In this document: positions 23,183-35,000 of the stretch, piece by piece
How the letters are laid out: each line of letters opens with the position of its first letter
How positions within the stretch are numbered: the stretch's first letter is position 1
Assembly: GCA_012184525.1 (NCBI GenBank)
Contig: WOFQ01000008.1
Span: 310,001-374,000 of the forward strand
Direction of reading: 5' to 3'
DNA: 64,000 nt
Origin: Xenoacremonium recifei
Lineage: Eukaryota > Ascomycota > Sordariomycetes > Hypocreales > Nectriaceae
Program-made: the position numbers and the translations under genes
The notes under the pieces: model-generated
What the model was told of the DNA's origin: nothing
The model's database searches: none
What the model saw: only the letters and a program-made list of their open reading frames with translations

Positions 23183-24346
23183 CGACGAGTCGCCCTGGCT
23201 CAAGGCGAGAGGAGGTTCTTCAAATTGTATAATTGTTCCGGTGCCTGTTTGAAAAGCTAGGCCCCTTCCAGCGGTCAACGGACTCCTGGTTGGGGGTCTC
23301 AAGGATGAGCGTTTTGGAGATCAGACGCTCGGCATGCTTGCCCACCCCAGCAAATTGCAGGGGCGCCAGTGCAACACCCCGCAATCTTGATGAGACTTGC
23401 GATCCTCCAAGGATACTGCCGAGTCATGCCACTTGGCTGGGCCAACGACAGTTTCAAGTGTCAAGAGCTGGTCGATCGCCGGAGATAGACTGCTCTGCGG
23501 ACCTGCGTTTTCCACTTATCGGAAGCCTTCGGTCGAGCTTCCAAACCCTTGAGGCTTGCTAGTTAAGTCGTCCAGTATGCTTAAATACATTTGGATGTGG
23601 CATTCTATACAAGCAGATGTTAATTGTCGTCTCGAGGGCCACTAAGTATTATGGTAGCTGTCACATGTGTGTGTTCTTTAGTCGAACTTCACTGAACCAG
23701 ACAAGCACTTACCCCTGACAAGTTTTGGAGCTGGGTTTCATGCTTGAGAAACGTCTCTCGGCGATCAATCAACGGGAAGTTTCCGTCTTGTCGGTGTTTC
23801 TCAACCCTGCAGATTAAGAAAGGAATTGAGTTAAGTCGAAGGGCTGGAAAGATGCGAAGTATTAATCAGACGTCCACGTGACTACCTCTCAAACGACAAA
23901 CGGCAGTCACCTTCCTCGCGCACCTAAATTGAATGAAAGTTGATTATTGGACGCAGCGCTACGAAAAACGGTCCGTCCAGGAGGAAACGGGACCAGGTCC
24001 AATAACATGATTGATATCAAAACTACCCCATCCGTCGCTCACCATATACTTTACAAATAAATACCTACCATACTCGCGTAACCTTCTCCTCCTCCAAGCC
24101 CCATGTATTAGCTCAGGTTGCAGCATCGAAATCCATCCGCCGGGGGACTCTACCCTCCCCAAGACGCCAAAACATCCCTACCCATATCCATCAACCGAGG
24201 CTTTTGCTGGAACAGACTCCAAAAACTGAATTCACACATGACATAACAAACCCCTTTCTCTCCTAGAAGAGAGAATGGCCATTTATGGGGTAATGATAGA
24301 TGATCTTGCGGCAAGCCTAGCAAGGGGCCCTTTTGCTCTTGTCCGT

Positions 24347-26182
24347 CTAAACAACACGGAGGTCGAGAAGGTGCAAGTTCTTCATCTGGCGGGGGAGTTG
24401 TTGGTCTTTCTCGTAAAGGTATCCGCAATTCGAACATAGAGTCTATCCTTGTGTTAGCATCATCATCACCATCATCGATACCGTGCTTCGTAGAAGACTT
24501 ACTCTTGGTCCGGCAGGCCCATCACGCACCGCCCAGACGCTGGTACCCCATATCCGGCAGTGCCAACATCTCCAAGCGATTCGTTCTTGGTCCGTCAACG
24601 CTCCGCCTCCTCCATAGCCCCCAACGTCAGGTGTGCTACGTCCTAAAGGAGTCCCTTGGCGTGCCAGAGGGCTAAGGCTTCGGAATCGGCGCTTTTTCTT
24701 TGACCGTTCACCCCGTCCCATCCGCTCCTCTTCCGCCTCAGCAGGAGCTCCGAATGGCGTACCGCCTAACAAACCAGTCGTAGAACTGAACCGTGCCGTC
24801 TCGCGACGTAGGCGTCGGACCTGGCGCTCGCGGTCTCCTTCTCGCTTCTCAATCTCCTCCTTGCTCAAGATCTCCACCTTGGGCTCCCAGTCATCTCCCA
24901 GATGGTCTGGATCGTACCTCCAACCAGCCTCCGCACCATGTGCAGCATCGTTGGGGAGTTCTTGCTGCATGCCACCCCATCCAGTCACCAGTCCGCCCGC
25001 TTCACAAGCCTCTTTCTTTAACCGCAGAACAGCTTCATAGATGGCGTGCGTCATTGCGGGAATCCATTCACCTGTCAACCCAAGATCTGTACATGTCGTC
25101 TTTGCAAAGGCTTCGGCGGTGCCAGGAGGGTGAAGGAGAGACCACTCAAACTTGTCTGTATAAAGCATCGAGGCTAGGTTCAGGTTGAGGTTGATGATGC
25201 ACCGGTATGTGTCGTCCGGATTGAAATCATCAGAGTCGGGAAGTATGGGCGTAGCTTCGGCGGTCACTTCAGGGATCTGAGTCTCTGGGGCCTGAGTAGG
25301 AGCCGGTGTCGGCTGTCCGGGGGTCTGAACAGGGGTGTCGGCTTGCGAGAGGCCTCGCGCGGCTGAAGCTGGAGAGTCGTCACGCGACTTGAAGGACATG
25401 CTCGGTTTCGGTGTTCCTTCTGGCATTGCTGCTGCACCAACAACATTTGTAGCAGGTGCGGGTGCCACGACTGGCTGCTCGGTATGGAACAGAGGATGAA
25501 GGGCGACACCAGCGTACTCCTCAAGCTGGGTTCGAATCTGCTTGCTAATCTCAGCAACGACAGCCGCTCTGTTAGGGAGGTCCAAGTCTTGCACCAGCGT
25601 TTGCGCAAACTGGTCGGTCGTGATGAGCGTCTCGTGGAGATTCCAGCAAAAGATATCTCGAAGCTTGTACGGCACCGTCATCTCCTGGGGACGGTACTGA
25701 GGCAACGAGATATCAACGGAGTTCGGGTTCGGGGCTGGAAAAGGAGGTTGCGGGATGAATGCGGGAATGTCGAGATCGATTCGGATCGGGATGAGAGTGA
25801 GGGGCAGGTTGGCCTGAGCCGCATTCTGCTGGTCGCTTCGGACGGGGCGAGTCTTGCCCATCCAGTCGCGCCAGATGCCCTGCACGTCGACGGGTTCTTT
25901 GGTCTCCTTTCCGGCCTTCTCGGCGAGATCCTGTCTGCTGACCGAGTCCTCCTTCCGCAAGCTCCTCAGCCCTGTCGGCCGACGTCGGGTATCGTCACTA
26001 TCGTCATCCAGATCATCGTAGCCGTCCTCCGCGTAGTTGATGATGGTTGTGCCTCGTTTCGTCGTCCGCGAGATCGGCCCGCTCGGCGCACTAGGCAGGA
26101 CGGGTGTGAGAAGCGAATTGTTGTAGCCACGAAGTCGCGGCGCGTAGCTCGACACGAATGCTTGGGGCTTTGATCGTTCCAT
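24347..26182 (-). CDS. sfh1: SNF5/SFH1-type subunit of a chromatin remodelling complex
   Basis: Two exons, 24503-26182 and 24347-24442, give 591 residues. It belongs to the SNF5/SMARCB1 family, a core subunit of RSC or SWI/SNF nucleosome remodellers in the nucleus. The N-terminus (KPQAFVSSYAPRLRGYNNSL then TTKRGTTIINYAED) matches fungal SFH1 as I recall it. The SNF5 domain has two repeats: LTLIPIRIDLDIPAFIPQ with LRDIFCWNLHETLITTDQFA, and YRCIINLNLNLASMLYTDKF with WSLLHPPG. They are separated by a Pro/Thr-rich insert. The C-terminus carries a GATA-like finger, C539-x2-C542-x20-C563-x2-C566 (CWHCRIWG and TLCSNCG). The single intron cuts this finger, and using the acceptor at 24443 gives the RTLCSNCGYLYEKD join. 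SFH1 is preferred over SNF5 because of the N-terminus, but the paralogue could be the other one. Confidence 0.88.
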
Positions 26183-27037
26183 GGTGCGCGCTATGAGACC
26201 CGCGAGGTCATCTCATTGCTTGGGCAAGGGAGGAGCAGGAGCACCAGCCGACGTGTCGGCGAGGAATCAAAGAGGATCGCGAGCTACAGGGAAGCCGCGC
26301 GACAGGGGCAGCAATGGGCGCGATCACAAGAACGGCAGGCGAAGGGCGAATTGTGGTGATGAGGTCGTCGGGATGAGTTGGTGGAGTCGCGGTTTGGATG
26401 AACCTTTTTCTCAATTCGCGTCGTCGTTCAGCCAGTGCCAGTCTGCTCTGCCACATTTGGCTTGGCCTGGATGTGGGGCGCCTCCAGTTGGCCAACGCTC
26501 GTGATTACATAAACCTGCGGCCCAATCAGCTACTCGATCTGCTGCACCTACCCGAGAAAGCTGTATTCTTTTCTGCTTTTTATTTCAGCTTAAACTTGCT
26601 CTCCATGTCGGTCCTTGTTATCAATTTACTATCTTGCCGGTAATTTTAATCACGCTTCGCATAACACCTGGAAGAAGCATTTGAAATTAATTTGCATTTT
26701 CTCAAGCTTGCTAATGCACCATCAGAGCTGCGGTCAACCTAATTGATATACGTGCAGTTGTCTTCAATCAAGATAATGAGGCAAACGTGCCATATTCGAC
26801 CAAAAAATCAATGCGCAACTATGGCCCCATTACCGCCCACACGACCAAGTTTTCTACACCCCCGTATCATATATGTTGCTCGACAGATGTAAGCTTGACT
26901 TTTGCCGTTAACCTAGGGCGATCGTGGCGTTTGTGATGCGAGGCGAGAAAAAAAACCTCCTAAAAAGGCTTCTGGCCGATGCTGTAGACGACCAGTTAGA
27001 ACGTAGTGATACGCAAATGCCGGGATGCGCATCGTGC
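26183..27037. other. Intergenic region between SFH1-like start and CAP gene end
   Basis: This should hold the promoter of the SFH1-like gene at the left and the 3' flank of the CAP gene at the right. The middle is AT-rich. No gene is recognised. Confidence 0.5.
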
Positions 27038-27586
27038 TTACATGTTGCCCTCGGGGAGGAATCGGCACACGTCATATACCGTGTACTGCTCCGAGACGCT
27101 GAAGGCTCGGGCGCAGCCAATTTGGGTGGATGTCGACCACATGCACTGGGCTGAGGCCTATCAGTGAGATAATTCATATCAAGAGAGAGGCAACTTACAC
27201 CAATGCAGCCAAGGCTCATTGCCCGTGGTAACTGGCTGTCCATTATACGACGATGCCTCGGCCAACCAGGAGTAAACCGCGGTCTGGAGCGGAGTGTTGA
27301 ACGCAGTATCGCACTGACCCGACTCATGCTCGTAGATGTTTTCGCCCTGCTGGGGTCGATACTGGGCAGGGGAATGGCCGAACGGCTGGGCTCCGGCACC
27401 CATCTGGTTAGCCCAGAACTGAGCATAGGCAGCGAGGTCGGGGTTCCAAGCCAGCGGCGCTATGCCATGAGCCTGACGAGCCTGATTGATCATGTTGATG
27501 GCCAGGCTAAGATCATCGCCCTGGGCCTGACCTGTTGTGGCTAGCAGGAGGCTGAAAGCGGAAGCGAGGATCGATTTCGGGAACAT
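27038..27586 (-). CDS. Secreted CAP/SCP (PR-1-like) protein
   Basis: Two exons on the minus strand, 27199-27586 and 27038-27150, give 166 residues. The signal peptide is MFPKSILASAFSLLLATTGQAQ. The CAP domain follows directly: LAINMINQARQAHGIAPLAWNPDLAAYAQFWANQM, then the conserved GHS, GENIYE, AVYSWLAE, and HW joined across the intron to SQCMWSTSTQIGCA; the end is YDVCRF and LPEGNM. The acceptor is the CCTCAG at 27151-27156; the nearer TAG would break the frame. Members of this superfamily bind sterols or lipids and are often secreted during growth on or in hosts. The domain is near the minimum length and has no C-terminal extension. A specific role cannot be assigned. Confidence 0.88.
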
Positions 27587-28239
27587 TGTGAATCAGAACG
27601 AAACGATCAAGAGAGTTTATTATCTTCAAGGAAAGGAACAGAGAGTGCGTATGGAATCACGTTGTGAACTGAGTTGATGTTTGAAGGGAAAGGTTGAAGG
27701 TTGGGGGCTGCGATCAGTCTTAAAGCTGCCATTGGGGAAGAACATCCTAAGGCAAAGCGACTGAGTTTGCCGACACTTCTTTCTCTCCCAGAGAAGGCCC
27801 TTTCATTTTTGTAAAGGATTACGGCATCGCTCTTTCCTTCCAGCCGTTTTCGTGTCTTGACATTTGGAACTAAGGCAGGTGGTTCAGGTAGGCAAGGAAG
27901 GTAAGCCGGAGGTGTTTCTTATGAAACGGAAGGCAAGCCCCAAGGACAAGGTTTGACCAAAGGCTAAAGAAAGATCTCCTTCCGGAATAGCCTATTTTAT
28001 TTTTGCATGAAAACTGGTGTTCTGAAGTAACAAGCCTGAAAGCTGGGGAGTTGGAGTTGTCCTTGAATCTCTGGGCCTCTGATTGGCTGTGGCATGCAAC
28101 CCCGGACTCAAGGCGCACGGACCACAATGACGTTGAAGCCGTGAGAAATTCTAGGGGACCCTTACAGCTCAAATCTTGTAAAGCTTTCTGTCAACCACAT
28201 CCATACCAGAAAGACTGCCGAACCAGCAATTTCACAGCC
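27587..28239. promoter_or_regulatory. Divergent promoter region, CAP gene and ZIM17 gene
   Basis: The two genes start outward from this 0.65-kb block. Plus-strand open sequence continues upstream of the ZIM17 ATG, but its codons show no conserved features. No specific factor sites are claimed. Confidence 0.45.
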
Positions 28240-28782
28240 ATGGCATCCAGATCAGCGCCAAAGTTCTCATCCCTCCTGCGCCAATTGCGCCCGCGCATGC
28301 AGCGATCCGCTCCTCTCCAAGCTATCCTCAGCCAACCACGCCCATCTTTCCACAAACCCATCTTCATCCGCGCCGCGCACACGATCCCTCGCCCCCGGCC
28401 GCTGCAGCCCAAGGCGCAACCAGACGAGAACCTGTCAGACACTCCAACGGGAGAGGGTCCAAGGCCAGAATACAAAGCCGCGTATTATCAGCTCTCCTTC
28501 ACCTGCGTGCCCTGCGGCTTCCGCTCGCATCACAACGTCTCGAAGCAAGGCTACCACTACGGGTCCACGCTCATTACCTGCCCGAGCTGCAGGAACCGAC
28601 ATGTCATTAGTGACCACTTGAAAATCTTTGGCGACCGGAATATCACTGTCGAGGATTTGATGCGAGAAAAGGGCCAGCTTGTCAAGAAAGGCAACCTGGG
28701 TGAAGACGGAGACATTGAGTTTTGGCCGGATGATCTGGTTGAGGAGCAAGAAGGAGAAACAGATTTGAGCAAGAAGCAATAG
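28240..28782 (+). CDS. zim17: Mitochondrial DNL-type zinc finger chaperone (Zim17/Tim15/Hep1)
   Basis: Single exon, 180 residues. It helps keep mitochondrial Hsp70 (Ssc1) soluble and active in protein import. The N-terminal 60 residues are rich in Arg, Ser and Ala without acids (MASRSAPKFSSLLRQLRPRM), a good matrix-targeting presequence. The zinc finger is C89-x2-C92 in LSFTCVPCGFRSHH and C114-x2-C117 in ITCPSCRNRHVISDHLKIF, the DNL signature. The start at 28240 is chosen because it begins the presequence; in-frame upstream codons look non-coding. The C-terminus is acidic, which is common in fungal members. Confidence 0.93.
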   Translation: MASRSAPKFSSLLRQLRPRMQRSAPLQAILSQPRPSFHKPIFIRAAHTIPRPRPLQPKAQPDENLSDTPTGEGPRPEYKAAYYQLSFTCVPCGFRSHHNVSKQGYHYGSTLITCPSCRNRHVISDHLKIFGDRNITVEDLMREKGQLVKKGNLGEDGDIEFWPDDLVEEQEGETDLSKKQ

Positions 28783-29054
28783 ATAAGCGGTGTTTCGGAA
28801 GAAGTCGCAGGAACTTTAGACGGCTTTGTATCATAGATATGTGGACATGTAGAGGCGTTACGGTTGCTTCCCCCGATACCCTCTCTACTGAGAACGAATT
28901 TGTACAAAAAAAGTTGTAGGATATATGAGTTTATATGCTAAGGTCTACCCATTTGTGAACATGCAAAAGTCCCCATGGGCAAGCAAGCCCGACTTTTTCC
29001 TTTTCCATTCCCCCATGTTGGAACGCCAAAACGCCCTACAATGCATCGTTAATC

Positions 29055-32000
29055 TTACCAACCCTTATATGCTTGCCTCATCGACTTCTGCTCCTTTGAT
29101 CGCATCTTCTTCCGTTCCTTGTTCTTCTCGAACTTCTTCCGCTTGTCTCTTCCGTATTTCTCTGGCTGCGCAATTGCTTCGATCTTCCTCTTGCTGGATC
29201 GCTGTTGGCGCTTCGCTCGAACCTCCTCTCGAACGGCAAGAAGCTGCTTGGTGTACTCGGCGGTGCCAAACTTCTTTTGGAACGAGTCCATGAGAATTTG
29301 GGCTCTCGTCTTCAGAGCATCGTACTTGGTCTTGAAGAGCTCATCCGTAGAGAATGGCGGAGCAATTGACGGATCTGTGAGGTTGTGTAAGGGCTTCAAG
29401 ATCGTCTTGAAGGAAGGTTGGAGTCGTTCGAGAGGCGATCTGCGACAAATAGTCTCAAGTACTTCCATCGCAACGGTCTTAGAGGTTATTGCCACAGCCT
29501 TTGGCGGAATTTCTCTTCGAATGATCGAGGACAATCTCCAGAAGAGGTACTCCAGATCCTTCTGCTTCTTCCCTGTTTCTTCCTCGTCCTCATCTTCCTC
29601 TTGATCTTCCTCTTCGTCCTGATCCTCAGCAGCTTCCCGGCCTGGTCCGACAGGGAGGCGAGGGCCCAAGAAGATCAAAACCTGACCGGCTTCAGTCGCC
29701 AAAGCCTCATCCACGTCTCGAGATCCAACAACGCCAAGAGCCAGACGGACGAGGGCCTGGACTTTCTCGACATCCAAGATCAGACCGTAGGATCCCTCCA
29801 CAATCTCACCGGCCTTCGTGCTTCCGGTCTGCTGAGCAAAGTCGGCGAGATACAAGCTGATCAGGCCGACAGCAGCAAGTCTGACAGGAGTATCGGAGTG
29901 ACTGAGACACAAGGAAATATTGGCCCACATGTTTTCGTTGTCGCTAGAGAGTACTTTCTCGGGCAAGACTGCGATAGCGATACGAATGACGACCAATGCC
30001 GCTTCGAGTAAGCTGCCGTCGACTTCTCGGAGATCATCAGCCTCCAAGATAGCCAAAATCTTCCCATGTACCAGCTTGAAATCTTTCTTGTTCTTCGATG
30101 CGTTCTCGTTCGATTCAAGGTAGTAACCATAGACTTTGAGTGCCAGCGTCATAACGGCCTCATTGTCGTCCTTGTCGAACCAGGATCGAAGGAGTGTCAG
30201 GAAAGTCTGCGTACGCTCCTTGTCGGCTTTGCGGAAGATCTCTTTTAACAGTTCTCCAGCGGCCTGTTGGCATTTCTCGCTGTCGTCATTGGCAAGGACG
30301 AAGAAGAGCGGTAGGAAACAGGTTGCACAAACTTCTTGGATGAAATCGTTGGAAGTCTTCATAAGTAGTAGATGAACAATCTCCATGACCGATAGCCGAC
30401 CACCCTCGCGGTCGTACTTCAGATTTGCAACGATGAAGTTGAGTTGCTTACCCCAACGAGCCTTCTTCTGGGGATACTCTCTGATGAATTGGAAAAAGGC
30501 TCCTCGGGCAAGGTCCCGCGTGTCTTTGTCGTCGTTGGTGATCATGACTGTTCCGACGTAGTCCATTGTGTCGTACACTTCCGCGGTCTCAATATGACGG
30601 TCCAGGACTGATCGCAGGAAATTGAATGTGACATGACGATAGAGTGGTTCAGTTAAGTCGTCCTTCAGTTTTTGCAACAGCATATCGACGGCTGCGTCCT
30701 TAACAGCGACATCACGCTTGTCTCGTAAGACAACGGCCAACATCTTGAGAGCTGCTTGGGACAAGTCGGTGGTTGTGGACGTGGCCATTGAAATACCCTT
30801 GGTGGCTTCTTTGACAGCAACTTTGTAGAGCTTCTCTCCCTCTCCGTTCGCTAGAGGAACTTTGACAATGACTGCAAGCAGGCGGAAAGCTGAAATTTTG
30901 ACTTCATCCTCGCCGGCGACCATCGCATCGCCCAAGATGGGTACGAAACCTGAAAGGTTCGCAGGAGTCCGGAGACTATCGTGCTTCTTGAAAATCGAGC
31001 GCAAGATATCAATCGCAAAGCGAATGAGCTTGTACGTGTTCTTAGTGGTTCTGCCGCGTTCACCACTCTTTTTGGCCCCCTTTTGAACCAGATATTTCCT
31101 GACTCGAGGATCGAGCTTCACCTCGACCTCGGGATTCTGGCTGTTGTAGACCTCCTGAATTACCTCGTAACAAAAGACCAGAGTATCTTGGCTCTCAGCA
31201 GCGGGATTTTGCAAGAGCCCTGCAGTGATTCTTGACATCAAAGAGTCGATCTTGCGTACCATCTTCAAGTCTACCTTTTGCATCAAGAGAGCTCGCAGGG
31301 GTCTGATAAGATCGATCAAGTGATTGATGGAGGCAGTTTTGGCAAGGAGCTCCATCGAATCCTGACTCTTGCTGCTCTTGACTTCCTTCATTTGACTGAT
31401 GTATCCTTCAGCATCTTTCTCTTGACCAATCACACCGAAGATGTCGTCCATGATGACCGTCACAATGCCATGTAGACAATAGTCCAAATCGCCAGGACCG
31501 CAGTTCGGAATGCTTACCACAAGAATAGAATGCACCGTATAGGAAAGAACGTGCAGCTGATATCCTTTTGTGAGGGCACTCCGAAGCTCTTTTAGGAGAA
31601 ACCCGACGAACGAGGGCCCTAGAATAACAGCAATCTTCACAAGAGTGTCGCGAGCCATCTCTCGGGCTTCCCAGGCTTTGCTCCTGAGGATATGGCTGAT
31701 ATCGGTTAAGACGGCCGCCAGTTTTTGATCCATTTGCTCCGAAGGAAGCAGCTTCAGAAGCTTGACGATAATGACACCGACCGGAACTCTGTAGCTGACT
31801 TCGGACTCGTCCTTCTGATGGAGGTGCTTCATCAAAGAAGGCAAGAACCCTTGCACAACATCGGTTCCAAGTTTCTCTGCCGAAGGCAATGTCAAAACCA
31901 GCCTCTGAGTGCTCGAGGACGTGGCGTCGATCTGGTCCACTTCCATTGCTTCCGGAGAGGTCTTCTGAGAAGCAAGGATCAGGGCATCGGCAAAGGCGCC

Positions 32001-35000
32001 TTGAAGTCGAATGGTTTGCTTTTGAAGGTCAGGCTTCGATTCAATATAGCCGATGTATCTCTGAAGAGTCGTTCGATAATGCTTCCAGTGAAGTGACATG
32101 GCCAAGACTCCGATAGTTTTGGTTGCCTGAGCACCCAAACCATGGTCATCGCTACCATCAGTCCTGCCAAAGATGAAATGCTCAAGGATTGGGATAAAGA
32201 ACTGAGCAAGGTTCTGGCTGCCAATTTCCTGCTTTGCGTTTGCCGCTTCGAGAATCTGGAGAGCCTCCAATTGTCTTGCAGTGGCTGGACTGAGGATGTT
32301 GAAGAAGAATGTTGGTTCCGCAGACTCCTCATTTACTTCACTCAGCAAGGCGCCCATGTCTGCAACAGGTCCCCATCCAGGAAGAGACGTGATAAGAAAA
32401 CCGAGGACTCGAAGATATTCTCTCCTTACTCTTTCTGAAGGTTCGCGAGCTCCGGAATAGAGTGCAGGCATGAGGATATCTGCGAGGTAGGATTCAAAGA
32501 CAGTCCTAAACGATGCTTCTTTGCAGTTGGAAGTGTCGGAAATGAGGCGACGGATTCCATCAGCAGAGTTCGATGATAGGATACCGAACTCTTCATCATC
32601 CCGAATATGAAAGATCATATTGTGTAGCAAAGGCAGCCACTGTCGAGGGGTGAGCGCCTTTTCCCTCTCGGCTGAGATGGCGTTGAATGCTGCAAGTCTT
32701 CTGTCGTAGTCAGGCTCGTCAATGCGACCCTTCTTGAATGAGTTGAGTCCGGCACAGAGATCAGCCACTTCTGAGACAGAGGAGTCTTTCTCTGCGATAG
32801 CAAGTAAAGCTCTCGAGAGTGATTGTCTGTTCTCTCTGTCTTTAAAGTAACTGAAGAGAGACGCGATTGTATCGTACACGTCTGATATGAGAGCATCATC
32901 TTCGGCAGCACGAGAGCGCGTGACGTATTGCTCGAGAATTAGAAGAATACGGCCTTTGAGCCGCGGGTTTACCCTCCGAGGGGGTTGATTGAGGAGGAAA
33001 ATCGAGATTTTGATGACAGCTTGGACGTGTTCTGAGTCTTCAACGACAGGAGACATAGCCAGGATAGTTTCAACACAGGACTCTAGAAGATCGTTGCCAA
33101 TGCTAGAGGTCTGGATGACTGTGTTGATGTTTGCTAATATCGACCCAGAACTAGGATCAAGAAGCTCCGCCTTAATAAGTTCGTTGAACTCGGATTCCTC
33201 CGGAGGAGCCATTGCCAGCTTGACCAGGTTGCGGACGATTGCCAGAACATGTATTTTGACCTCTTCCTTGGCTTTCTCGGTAGCAAGACAGTCAACAACC
33301 TTGGGGAGAATTCCATCGGGGAGGATATCATCGTGGGGTCCAAGGAACATGGCAACACTCGGCAACACTGACCAAGTTGAAAATAGTTGCAGCATTCCAG
33401 AAATACCCTGCGTCGTCTCGGTCGGAAGATGTTCAAGTCTCGGCACAACAACCTCCTCGATGATAAGGTCGTGATATGGCTGCCATTGGAAGGTTTGTGC
33501 GTTCTGAAAGAGCGCAATCAGACACTTCAAGCCAGTAGACCTAGCAGCCTTAAAGAGAGAATGGGTGCTGGCTTTTTCTTCCTTCTCTTCGTCCTCTTCG
33601 GGTGTGTCTGTTTCTAGTGAACTTCCCCCGAGTTGTCGACAAGCGTGGATCAAACAGTATAAGACAGCGTTGAGTATGGTCTCCAAATACGGCGTGACGT
33701 TCGTACCCAATTCTGAGATCACTGAAGAGATCATGTTCAAGAAACCAACCTGTCTTCGTATGGGTATGAGAGCTTCGTCAAACAACTTGCGCTGCTTCTG
33801 CGCTTTTCCAACGACGTCAATATTCTTGAGCTTTCCCGTGGCAATTTCAAGGAAGCTTCCCATGTCATCAACCCTCAGGTTTCTCAGCACAGCAAGTCTG
33901 GTTGCGTAAAGACCATGACGCCCACTTGCCGCCCCCTTTTTAGAGATAGTTCGGCCATACAAAAGTCGGAGAAGAACGGGCATTAACTCAGCCCGATGTT
34001 CCGACTTGATGATCGTATCGCTCTGAAGGAAGACAGTGAGTTCGTTCTTAAAACGAGCCTCGTCGAGAAGAAACTCCAGGTTTTCTTGATATGCCTTGAC
34101 GCCTTCCTGTTTCCATGTCAAGATAGCTTTGAGAGCGAGCTTCTGAACCTCCGCATCACCATTCTCCATCAACTGTAAGAGCGCTGAATAAACTTCGTCG
34201 TGTTGATACAGAACTCTTGGGTTCACAAACTGTGAGAATACCCCGAGCATGGCCTTTCGATCAGCCAAGGTCCAGATTCCTTTTTGGGAAGCCTCATCGT
34301 CGTCAGACGCATCGGCGACTTGATCTTCATCGCTTGCCCAGCCAAGAAATAGGGGAACAAGCTGGCGAGAACGTTTTTCTGCCATCATCGGAAGCGCATT
34401 GAAGACTTTGAGAGCCCGTGATCGAGCATGCACTGCTGTTATATCCGCTGTCTTTTGCTTTTCGTCAAAGTCTTGCAACATTAGACTGGTTGGGTGATCG
34501 ATCGCGGCCTCAGTCTCCTCGGCTGTCGTTTCTAGTCGACGGACCACAGTGCATTCGAAGTCGGATACGAAGGTAGATCTTTGGGCGCTGCTATCGGGTT
34601 GCAAAGAACTCCATTTGGCTGACGGGACTTGCAGCCACCTGAATGCTACCACAGAGATGGCGTCCTCTCCTGGCTTGGTCTGGGCCACTTCTTTCATTGT
34701 TTCGACTGCGTCATCCCATACTGGAGACAGTTTCACAGTCAACATACCAAATAGGAAGCTTGGAATGCCTTGCTTCAGCCAAGACTGTTCATGGAAAGAA
34801 GCATAGTCTTTTCCGAGCTTTCTCATGAGCATGGCAATTGTCCTGGTGTGTCCAAGGTCCAGCGGAGTTTGCTCGATATCGATCATCGTGTCAATGGTGT
34901 CCAATGGATCATTCGAAGTACTCGTCTGTTTGAGCAACTCCAATGACGCCAGCCGAATTTCATGAAATGGAGATGCAAGATTTTCGACAAGAGCCTTTGT

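Larger units (their letters stand above)
22460..24346 (-). promoter_or_regulatory. Upstream region of the cellobiohydrolase gene
   Basis: About 1.9 kb between the GH7 start and the 3' end of the SFH1-like gene. In the GH7 orientation it holds a TATA box at 22568-22573, a CCAAT word on the opposite strand at 22654-22658 and two SYGGRG matches at 23149-23154 and 23177-23182. A clear GGCTAA Xyr1/XlnR site was not found by eye. No coding sequence is recognised. Confidence 0.5.
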
